A DNA stretch of 64,000 bases from Paramormyrops kingsleyae. Taxonomy: Eukaryota > Chordata > Actinopteri > Osteoglossiformes > Mormyridae. The notes below the pieces were generated by a model. The model made no database searches. It saw only the letters and a program-made list of their open reading frames with translations, and had not been told where the DNA came from. The stretch lies in contig NC_132812.1 of assembly GCF_048594095.1 (NCBI RefSeq), positions 3,052,501 to 3,116,500 of the forward strand, read 5' to 3'. Position numbers and translations under genes: made by a program. Shown here in pieces: positions 55,111-64,000 of this stretch. Positions within the stretch are counted from its first letter, which is position 1, and each line of letters opens with the position of its first letter.

Positions 55111-55196
55111 GGTGAGCCGCTATCAAGTTTGTGTTAAAAACAAAACAGCACATTAAGGTTTCCAGATTAACTGTGAAAAAAAACAATTAATTGTAG

Positions 55197-55320
55197 GTGG
55201 AGTGATGGTTCTGAGGCTATGGATATGTGCTGGCAATCAAAAGGTTGCTGGTTTGAATCCCATGAATGCCTGGAGTGATTCTACTCCACTGGGTCCTTGA
55301 GCAAGGCCCTTAATTAACCT
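55197..55320 (+). mobile_element. SINE fragment
   Basis: AAAGGTTGCTGGTTTGAATCC (B-box region) and CTTGAGCAAGGCCCTTAATT are the recognisable core of a tRNA-derived SINE. The ends are lost. Confidence 0.5.
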
Positions 55321-55774
55321 TTGTGTAACAGCCCTTTGGTTTGGATGACTTAACTAATTCGGAGAGTCTCAACGGGTGATATGAGCATTTATTGCTTCCG
55401 TGTTGAACACTGTGAAAACTGGAGAGAGAAAAAAAAAAAACAAACGCTCAAATGCACAAATGTTCAGTTGCAGCTTCACAGCAAACAATTTCAATAATAA
55501 AGGAATGCACTCATACATACAGTATTCGAGTCTCATACCTCGCTCTGCTCTCCCAAAGGTGCAGTCATGTAAATTAGTCCTTAAACTTTAAATACGATCC
55601 TCACATGTCAGAGAATAGTGTATAGGATAGCCCTTGTACAATAACTTAAATTCTAATTAAACTAAGGAAATCAGCATAAAAACCAAACTCAAAACACACT
55701 GTCCTTTTAAAAGCTAACCTATGAAAAACTTTTTTCCCCTTTTTCCTTTTTCTCTCTCGGGGTCCTCGCAGCAT
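55321..55774. other. Spacer, nothing assigned
   Basis: No gene or clear repeat boundary. Confidence 0.4.
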
Positions 55775-56345
55775 CTGTGAAACATGGTAGCTGTAGTATC
55801 ATGCTTTGGGCTTGTTTTGCATCTGGACCAGGACAGCTTGCCATTGTCGACGGGACAATGAATTCTGAATTATGCCAGGGAATTTTAAAGGAAAATTTCA
55901 GGACATCTCTCTATGGACTACGTCTCAAGAGAAACTGGATCATGCAGCAAGACAACAGCCCCAAGCACACAAGTCATTCTACCAAAGATTGGTTGAAGAA
56001 GAATAAAATAAAGGTTTTTGAACGGCCAAGTCAAAATCCTGTCCTTAACCCAATATAAATGTTGTGGAAGGACCTGAAGTGTGCCATTCATTTGAGAAAA
56101 CCCAACAACATCCCTGAATTGAGGCAATTCTGTATGGAGGAATGAGATAAAATTCTTCCAAGCCAATGTGCAGGACTGATGATGATCTATCGGAAATGTT
56201 TATTTGCCGTTATTGCTGCAAAAGGGGGTCACACCAAATACTAAAAGCAAAGGTTCACATATTTTTGCCACCCACAGATTTGTAACACTGGATCATTTTC
56301 CTCAATAAATGAATGACCAAGTACGATATTTTCGTCTCATTTGTT
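55775..56345 (+). mobile_element. Tc1-like element, 3' half only
   Basis: The frame 55777-56058 reads GSCSIMLWACFASGPGQLAI and WIMQQDNSPKHTSHSTKDWL, including the second catalytic Asp. Then NPVLNPI meets a stop exactly where the Glu box should follow (NPIxN in relatives). Further downstream text (CLFAVIAAKGGHTKY) is in the same frame. The 3' inverted end is near AGGTTCACATATTTTTGCC. The 5' half is missing. Confidence 0.8.
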
Positions 56346-57102
56346 CAATTGTGTCGTTTTCACCTACTTTTTTGTTTTAAAATCAGATGGAGACTGCACA
56401 CTTTCCAGCGAAGAAAGGTTCCCTGCTGTACGCCTTGTCTGAGGAAATACGGCATTTATGGAGCTTGCAATGGCTTGTCAAGCATTTCCTTTGTCCTTGC
56501 TTGTAGCAATTGGGCCAAATTTTCCAAGCACTACTTCCTTCCATTTAAGCACTAACTGTGCCAAGAGGGCTGTTTCAGTTTTTTTAGAATACACTGTATT
56601 TTGAGATGACTTCAGTCTTTGACCCATAATATATACAAAATATGCATTTGTTAGTGGAAACTGACTTGTAATTGGTAGACATTAGTATTAGCTATTACAG
56701 GGTAATCACAACAAGGGGTCTTATATAAAACCATAGATAAAAGGTGTGATGTCACTATAATAAATCACTCATGCTGGTCCTCTATTGGCTGTCTCAGTAG
56801 TTGAGGCGGGTGTTTATTTGCAGTCTTTTTTTCATGAAAGGTATGATGTCACTGTGATATATTACCCATGCATGCCCTCTATTGGCTGACTCAGTAGTTG
56901 AGGTGGGCATTTATTTGTAGTTCTTTTTTCATGACACTTAAGTGTTTGCTCTGTCAGCACTTAAGAATTGGGCTTAGACTTTGCTGAGCTTTATACAAAG
57001 CTCTTGGGTCTGACTTTTTGGTGAGATTTTTCAATCTCTTAATTCAAAGTGTAGGACTATTCTTAAGAGCATTTCTGAGAAGTTCTATGCATACCGCCCC
57101 TG
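56346..57102. other. Spacer with a 97-bp tandem duplication
   Basis: No gene recognised. 56741-56837 and 56838-56935 are two copies of one unit, sharing GTGATGTCACTATAATA- or TATGATGTCACTGTGATA-type text, CCTCTATTGGCTG and CTCAGTAGTTGAGG. Confidence 0.6.
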
Positions 57103-58434
57103 GGCCCATATTCACAAAGCATCTTAAGGCTAAAAGTAGCTCCTAACTTGCCTATTTACGAGAAACTCCTAAAAAATAATGGGTGTGTCAGTCTTAAATG
57201 TAGGACTCCTATTTTTTTTATTTTACTAAGAGCAATTCACAAAGCACCTTATGCTAAAAGTAGCATTTAAGTCTGGGAGAACTAAAAAGTACTCGGGAGG
57301 ACTAAGTCACTAAGACCAACTCACAAACAGTCACAAAATGGCTGCTGTCAATCCAAGTCGCAATGTCATGGAAACATTAAACGAACACTAAATTACTTAA
57401 AGGATACAGCCTCAGTCGGGAGGAAATAATGATTGTTGTGGAGCTTGTGAGGGATGCAATAACATCTCCAACAAACCAAAACAACCCAATCATATACAGT
57501 GGAAACCGCTTGTGATCATTATAACCAATTTTTTTCGTTTTCTTTATGTCTCAGGCAGATTACCATTCAATTGACATTTGTATATTTATTATATCAATAT
57601 AAGGTAATAAACCGGACAGCGTCACTATTTACTGAATTTTATTGACTCTTTCAAAATACAATACAGTTGTTTCAAACGTTTCTCAAATTAAGATTAAATT
57701 ACTGAACTGTGTATAATTGAAATATGCTATAATACAGTACAGTACTGTACATAAAATACAGCTTACTGTGATTTCACTGAAGCACCTCCATGGCTCGTTT
57801 TTGGCAGTTTATCATAAGCTTTGATGAGTCTTTATTTGTCATTAAGAGAAAATTACTTTCTTTTTCCCATCATGTTTTCTGTGTCTAGCCTTAGGTAGCC
57901 AGAAGCAGATGTGTTACTGCAAGGCAAAGTAGGCTTATCAGGGTAAAGAAAAAAAAAGAATTACTGCAGTTTCATTTTTTCCGTATGTTATCATGTTTAA
58001 AAATACCCAAGATGAAGACTGTAAGCGGACTACTTGATTACTATAACCAAATGAAGTTATTAAACAGTATTTGTACAGGAATGATTCTGTCCCAAGCTTT
58101 TTGATCCATATAAGCAGTTTAACTCCATATCCATGATCACTATACGCTTTTTCCACTGTATTTGCGCTCATGGGATGGTGCACGTACATTTTCACCAGCA
58201 CATACTGGCCTCTCATCAACCAATCCCGTGGTTATTGCAGGGAAGCTCGTGCATGAGAACTGACGTCAGCCATAGCATCAGTGTCTCACTCTTAGCTTAG
58301 GAGTTCCTGTTTTTCCTTAGTAAAAGTTAATCTGAGCAGCTTTGTGAATAGGATTTAGGAGAAAACTTAGAAACTTTGACTATGACTTTGGAGTGCTCTT
58401 AGTGGTAAGATAAAATGCTTTGTGAATATGCGCC
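57103..58434. mobile_element. PIF/Harbinger-like non-autonomous element, 1.33 kb
   Basis: The left end GGCCCATATTCACAAAGCAT is mirrored by ATGCTTTGTGAATATGCGCC at the right. CTG flanks both sides (57100-57102 and 58435-58437). Inverted similarity goes further inward (GCTAAAAGTAGC versus GCTCTTAGTGG-type text). It has no transposase frame. The TIR style is common among fish Harbinger-type MITEs. Confidence 0.7.
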
Positions 58435-58437
58435 CTG

Positions 58438-60129
58438 ATGATGTTTTAAGTCATATTTATGCAGGAATATGAACAATTCTGAAGGTTTCACTAACGTTCA
58501 AGCACCATTATGTATTTATTTTAAAATTATCATTATTTGTATCATTCTAAATGTCTTAATAAAACTGACAATGCCCAATGTTGTTGGACACACGATTTTT
58601 GTTGCCTGGGGGGGGGGGGTTTAGGGGGAGTTCACCCAGGCCTGTATGTAGTGAACGGCTCTGGGTGTGGTTGCTCCCTGCATGTAAATGAGGAACACCT
58701 GTGACTGGGATGGGGGGGGAATTTATAAATAGGATGCCAAGTTGGGGAAAGGCGGGGGAATGGCTGGCAGTAATGAATAGAGACTGTATGAGAAACTTTG
58801 GGCTGGGACTGCTGTCAGCATTTTGGGGGAAAACGCAGTGTGTCCGTCACTGGTGTTAGACCGGCCATGGATGAAGATAGTTAGTTATTGGGGGGGAAGA
58901 ATGGGAACTGCATTTGTTTTAGGGCTGGCAGCGAGGACCTGAGGAATGATACAAGCCCTGTCGACTGAGGAACTTGAATCACCCTCCCCAGGAGAACGCG
59001 GGGGAGCCGGGTGTGACCTCCAGGGAAGTAACCGCTTTTTAACGTTGGAATTTTGTGATGAATGTGTGCGTGGATGTGTGAAAGAGAAAACTACGGATTA
59101 TAGCTGTGAGCATGAGGGCGGGGTTAGAAGCAGGGGGGCATGGGGCAGGCATAAAGAAGACGACACAAGGGGTTTATTGACTAAATAAGGCATACAAACA
59201 GACATACAGCATAACACTTACAAAATCACATACAATGACTCGCTGTGGTACTGGACACAGAAAGGAACCTAAATACACCAAACTGACCTGGGCTAATGAA
59301 GACACAGAAGTGCAACATTAACTAATCGACCAGTCACAGAAAACACAAGGTAATGGGTAACAGGTGGAACTAATCAACACACTGTGTGGATTGACAGACC
59401 GAGCCACACAGGGTTCAACTACAGAGAGGGGAAAAGGCAGAATGGCCCGTAATACCTGCTGGCCAGATAGGGAAGAGGAAGAGGTCGGGGTCAGAACAGA
59501 CACTCTCCATGACAACTGCAGGCTAAAAACGGTCATGGATACAAGAAAACTTGTGCTTTGGTAGAAAAACACCAGTGGATTTCATCATATGATTGTGTTA
59601 TAACTGCAGATCCTGGTCAATAGGGATGTGTCATCAATTACACTTCTTCTTTTTTTACCCATAATCTGCAGAATAAGCAAATGCTATTTCTTTACAATTC
59701 CTCTGAATTCTTTTTTCCATCCACTTAATTACCAATGATCAGTGAGATACAGAATCTTCTCATGACTTCATGTACTCAAATTTCACATCAACACCAGCAC
59801 ACTGACATGCAGAACTGACCAGTTAACTGATTAACTGTGTTGAGCATTCTGGGCATTGTGGTGGCTTCATACTTCCAGAGTCAGAGATTCAGTTCTAACA
59901 GCTCTGTGTGTGGGGGGTTTGTCTGTTCTCCCTTGGTTTGTATGAGATTCCTAACAGGTCCTCCAATTTGCTCCCATAGTCCAGTTTCTTCTAGTCTGTA
60001 TTTGTGTGCATATGTGTTTGTGTGTCTGCCCTGTGATAATCCAGCATCCCATTTATAGTGCATCTAACCTGGTACCTTGTGCTTTCAGGGATAAGTCTGT
60101 CTTAATAACCTGGATAAGTAACTGGAAGT
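58438..60129. other. Spacer, mostly unassigned
   Basis: Contains a G-run at 58608-58619. A stretch at about 58690-58730 with TTTATAAATAGG could be promoter or LTR DNA. The 80-codon frame at 58946-59188 is not recognised. One SINE-like copy lies at 59845-60120. Confidence 0.4.
59845..60120 (+). mobile_element. Fish SINE-like retroposon, diverged
   Basis: GTGTGTGGGGGGTTTGTCTG, TTCTCCCTTGGTTTGTATG, CATAGTCCAGTTTCTTCTAG and a GATAAGTAACTGGAAGTC tail follow the order seen in the family at 22745. Confidence 0.45.
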
Positions 60130-60780
60130 CACTTATGCAAAAGTTTGGCCACCCCTCAAATATATTTTGGTAATTTTTTAATTGAAAAGATGTAAACAAA
60201 GTCTTTCTATGAAATGGAAAAAATGTACAATATTTTCAGCAAGCACTGATGCATAGTTATTTTTCATGTCATAAATTGAACAAAGATAAAAAATAAAAAC
60301 ATTACTGTGGCACTCTGCAAAAGTTTGGGCACCCTATATAATCAGTACTTAGTAGCACCTCCTCTGGCAGATATAACAGCTTGCAAATGCTTTTTATAGC
60401 CAGCTAAAAGTCTTTCACTTCTCGTACTTTGGATTTTCTCCCTTTCTTCCTTGCAAAAGGCTTCTAGTACTGTAATATTCTTTGGTCGTCTTGCATGCAC
60501 AGCTCTTAAGATCTACCTACAAATTTTCAATGATGTTTAAATCAGGGGACTGTGATGGCCATTCCAAGACCTTCAGCTTGCATCTCTTGAGTCCATGGTG
60601 GATTTCAAGGTTTATTTAGGATCATTGTCCTGTTGTAGAAGCCAGCCTCTTTTCAGCTTCAGCTTTTTTACAGATGGTGTGATGTTTGCTTCCAGAATTT
60701 GCTGGTATTTAGTGGAATCCATTCTTCCCTCCACCCGTGCAATGTTGGCAATGAATACTTCCCTGAAACTTCACAGACAA
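60130..60780 (-). mobile_element. Degenerate Tc1-like element, one end
   Basis: Two direct repeats (GCAAAAGTTTGGCCACCCC at about 60138 and GCAAAAGTTTGGGCACCC at about 60318) form an IR/DR-type end. To their right the - strand encodes a decayed transposase C-terminus (ARGGATKY-like end at about 60345-60370). The opposite end is missing. Confidence 0.65.
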
Positions 60781-60939
60781 GTTTGGGCAGTTCAGCATGC
60801 TGACGTCAGAACTGCTGAGTCAGCAGTGACTAGCTGACGCCAGGTCTGCTAACAGTCAGTAGTGAATATATATGACTAGGCAAACTGCATCAAATTCCTA
60901 AGATTTTATTAGTTAGATAACTTGTCGATTTTGAATTCA

Positions 60940-61224
60940 AAATGGATAGGCGCAGCTGCATAAATCATCTCGACAATTTCTGTTACATTTGTGGAAAATA
61001 TAATATGTCTGGTCAATGCAAGTGCCTCCCATCTGGATTTCTTTCCACCAAATTTGGGTGATGTAAGCGATCAACATGGAGAGAGATTCCATCAAGATAT
61101 TTCGCTCATGGAAACAAGATATCAAGGCCACTTTAATCCCAACATGATGGGCGACTACTGTTGGTTTCTACAACAGGATACTACTACCATCCACAAACGC
61201 AAAAGCAAATGCTTTAAACACTAG
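60940..61224 (+). pseudogene. Internally deleted transposon-type protein
   Basis: It starts MDRRSCINHLDNFCYICGKY, a Cys-x-x-Cys N-terminus seen in a family of transposable-element proteins. After a frame change it continues with HLDFFPPNLGDVSDQHGERF, HQDISLMETRYQG and MMGDYCWFLQQD, which is normally the C-terminal part of the same kind of protein. The middle is gone, so this looks like a deletion derivative of a long element gene. The superfamily is not assigned. No inverted ends were found with confidence. Confidence 0.55.
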
Positions 61225-62594
61225 GCCTATTCAATAAGCCCAAGTTGAATCTTTAGCTGTTTTGTTACTGTGAATGCATCAATGGGATGATGATGATGTA
61301 CCAAGTTTTAGTTTTGCGTAATGTACAGATTAATTTTTAAACGAGTTGACTTAACTTTAAATTCTGACGTGCTACAATAAATCTGACTTCAGATTTGGAA
61401 TCAGCACGCTCGATTTAGTATAGGACACATACATTTTGCCAAGTAGCAGAATTTTTTTTGTTGTCCTGTGTAATCAATGTATCTAATACAATTGGGGGTT
61501 AAAGGGTTGTGCATGAAAAAAAAATTGCTATTTTACCTTTTAATTCTACTCTTTTTTATTCCACTCCATGCCCTTTTTGATTTCCCATGGACAATAGTTA
61601 TTTCACAAGCATCACACGCACACACACACACTATACAGTACATGTCATACAGACAATAGAACATGAAAACACTTCAACACTTGGTGCTGAGTGTCATTGT
61701 TGGATATTATCATGTGAGTTGCTCAACTGCATAACAGGCATCATAATATAAATGTGAAAACACACACCCTCCCCAAACGGTCAATATTTTCAACATATTA
61801 TATGTATAAAGAAACTTAGACATTTCAGTTTATGGTCTCAAGAGGACTACATGTTCTCCTACCAGTCAAATGATTATCAGCCATCTATATGCACATGAAG
61901 GACTAAAGCAGGGCTGCTTACTATGGGTGGTCTTGAAGCAGAACTAGGGAATATTAACATGTTCACCTCATCCTTGCTTTTTAGCTGGCAAGTTTGGTTC
62001 TCATTTGTACAGGATCATGGACCAGATTATGACATTGACCTGAAAATGTCCTTATTTGAGCAAGCAGCCAGAATGTAGTTTGCGGCTGAATTATCTACTG
62101 CTTTTTCTCCTGAAACAATTGCACAAGAGTGTGAGCTTTCTGTGTGCACGCACACAGGTGGGAGCTGCTAAATGACTCTGCATGATGCACTTTTTTTCAT
62201 TATTCTGTTGTTAGGTGTAGATGACACTTCTGAGCATCATCTGACATCAGAGGTCATAAGCAGGGCAGTAACCTGAAACAAACATTTGTAGTTACAAAGC
62301 AATTTGTGACTCAGGATTTTCAGGAACAATAGAGGAAACTAAGACAAAGACATATGACCACATCCCTTCAGTGTTTAAAGATAAACTTCAAATTACATTC
62401 AATTTTTTTATGAAGTCACTATATTATAAAGGTATGTTTTACAAGCAAGATACAATGGTAACAGACTAATACAAAAAAAATTAATAAGTAATTACAGTTG
62501 AGAAAAACTGTATGTGGATGATTATGTGGGCCTAAATGTGTGTTTATGAACTATGGAGTTGTCTGGTATTCCAGAAGGTTCTTTCTGAGCTTAT
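61225..62594. other. Spacer, nothing assigned
   Basis: No gene, RNA or repeat boundary recognised. A short CA run lies near 61616-61630. Confidence 0.45.
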
Positions 62595-62599
62595 TCTTG

Positions 62600-62985
62600 T
62601 CATGCCCATCCTGAGAGCTGATTAGTGGGAATCAGCTGCACCTGTATCCAGCTCCTTAAAAGAGTGAACTTGCACCCACTGTGAGGTATTGCTGATGTTA
62701 CTGTGACTAACTGAGCAGATCTTCCTTGTTCTCCATCCAGCCCTGATCCTGTCCTGCCTACCGAGTTCCAATCTGTACCCCAACTCCTTGAATCCCTGCT
62801 GAGTGCAGACCTCTGTCATATGTTTTTTGAGTCGGCTTGAATCCCCCACATTGGCTTTCCAGACCCAGAGCTCAGTGGGCCCAGCCAAGCTTCAGTGTGC
62901 TGATTTTGCTAGCGTTTGCCCCTTGTTTAAGTATAGATAAGGGTATCGTGCACTTCTGTCTCTGTGAGTGTTCTAGGCCCTGACA
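62600..62985 (+). mobile_element. Solo LTR with perfect 5-bp duplication
   Basis: It starts TGTCATGCCC and ends GGCCCTGACA, so the termini TGTCA and TGACA are inverted repeats. ATTCT is found directly outside both ends (62595-62599 and 62986-62990). At 386 bp with no internal coding region it is the product of recombination between two LTRs. CTCCTTAAAAG at about 62650 could be the TATA region. Strand is assigned from the orientation of TATA-like text and is tentative. Confidence 0.8.
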
Positions 62986-63094
62986 ATTCTCTGCTTGGTG
63001 AATTGGAAAACAGCTACTTCACTGATGCAATTAATTTCTATATTCAACTTTATATACTATGCTGAGTGAATAACATGTTTACTGCTAACAAGGA

Positions 63095-64000
63095 CAGTCT
63101 CCTCTCCGGTTGCCGACACCTTATCATGGTGGAGGGGTTTGCGTGTTCCAATGATCCCAGGAGCTAAGTTGCCCGGGGCTTTATGCCCCTGGTAGGGTCA
63201 CCCAAGGCAAACAGGTCCTGGGTGAGGAACCAGACAAAGTGCGGCTCGTCAGACCCTTATGATGAATACAAACATGGATTCACGATTTCCCTTGCCCGGA
63301 CGCGGATCACCGGGGCCCCCTCCTGGAGCCAGGCCTGGGGGTGGGGCTCGATGGCGAGCGCCTGGTGGCCAGGCCTACACCCATGGGGCCTGGTCGGGCA
63401 CAGCCCGAACAAGGTACGTGGGTCCCCCCTCCAATGGGCTCACCACCTGTAGGAAGGGCCATAGGGGTCGGGTGCGTTGTGAGCTGGGCAGTGGCCAAAG
63501 GTGAGGACTTTGGCGGTCCGATCCTCGGCTGCAGAAGCTAGCTCTAGGGACATGGAATGTCACCTCTCTGGTGGGGAAGGAGCCTGAGCTGGTGCGCGAG
63601 GCTGCGAGGTTCCGACTAGATATAGTTGGGCTCGCCTCGACGCACGGCTTGGGCTCTGGAACCAGTCTCCTCGAAGGGGGTTGGACCCTCTTCCACTCTG
63701 GAGTTGCTCACGGGGAGAAGCGCCGAGCTGGGGTGGGCATATTTATTGCTCCCTGGCTGGGCGCCTGTACATTGGGGTTTACCGCAGTAGACGAGAGGGT
63801 AGCCTCCCTTCGCCTTCGAGTGGGGGGACGGGTCCTGACTGTTGTTTGTGCTTATGCGCCAAACGGCAGTTCAGAATACCCACCCTTTTTGGAGTCCTTG
63901 GAATGGGTGTTGGAGAGCGCTCCCCCCGGGGACTCTCTTGTTCTGCTGGAGGACTTCAATGCCCACGTGGGCAATGACAGTGAGACCTGGAGTGGCGTGA
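63095..64000 (+). mobile_element. Rex3 LINE, 5' part, runs off the window
   Basis: The leader starts near GGTTGCCGACACCTTATCATG and leads into the endonuclease. From 63505 to the window end one frame stays open (at least 165 codons): RSDPRLQKLALGTWNVTSLV, LDIVGLASTHGLGSGTSLLE, GWTLFHSGVAHGEKRRAGVG, RVLTVVCAYAPNGSSEYPPF and LLEDFNAHVGNDSETWSG. The motif normally GDFN reads EDFN. It is better preserved than the copy at 39842-42790. It has no stop up to the edge, so its RT lies outside. Confidence 0.88.

Noticed and set aside
58946..59188. 80-codon frame as a gene
   Set aside because: No recognisable domain, low complexity start region, no splice context and no homology that I recognise.

Overview
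The window is vertebrate nuclear DNA, almost certainly from a ray-finned (teleost-type) fish. Genes have many small GT-AG exons with long introns, and the spacer DNA carries Rex3, CR1-like and L2-type LINEs, Tc1, pogo/Tigger-like, hAT and PIF/Harbinger-like DNA transposons, tRNA-derived SINEs and a Ty3/gypsy retroelement. Nothing bacterial, phage-like or CRISPR-like is present.

Two complete host genes were assembled exon by exon with consistent reading phase at every junction. EEF1AKMT1 (formerly N6AMT2, a lysine methyltransferase of eEF1A) lies on the + strand at 12585-16702, with 4 coding exons and 212 residues. IFT88 (the TPR protein of the intraflagellar transport IFT-B complex) lies on the - strand at 49130-24301, with 25 coding exons and 824 residues. 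They converge tail to tail. In human 13q12 the same two genes are close neighbours in the same relative orientation. The human gene between them, IL17D, was not seen here.

Layout. 1-12.5 kb is repeat-rich spacer: CR1 fragments, three kinds of interspersed element, a decayed Ty3/gypsy element on the - strand (about 3.2-6.57 kb), and an unusual 1-kb array of ACTAGT palindromes with 31-bp and 21-bp periods (10.4-11.45 kb). 12.58-16.7 kb is EEF1AKMT1, whose last intron holds a 1.75-kb Harbinger-like element. 16.7-24.3 kb is spacer with a LINE fragment, an intact Tc1 transposon (334-aa DD34E transposase, long inverted repeats) and a hAT-type element with a perfect 8-bp target duplication. 24.3-49.1 kb is IFT88, with introns holding a near-full-length Rex3, two Tc1 elements, a three-level nested element and SINEs. 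49.1-64 kb is repeat-rich spacer, including a solo LTR with a perfect 5-bp target duplication and the 5' part of a second Rex3 copy that runs off the window end.

The two genes are not known to act in one pathway: EEF1AKMT1 modifies a translation factor and IFT88 builds cilia. The best candidates for something undescribed are the helically phased ACTAGT array, a composite element (Tigger-like MITE with an embedded solo LTR) present in several copies, and an orphan 78-codon open frame at 2582-2818. No convincing new functional system was found. Family names for repeats rest on motifs recognised by eye, and ends marked approximate are uncertain.
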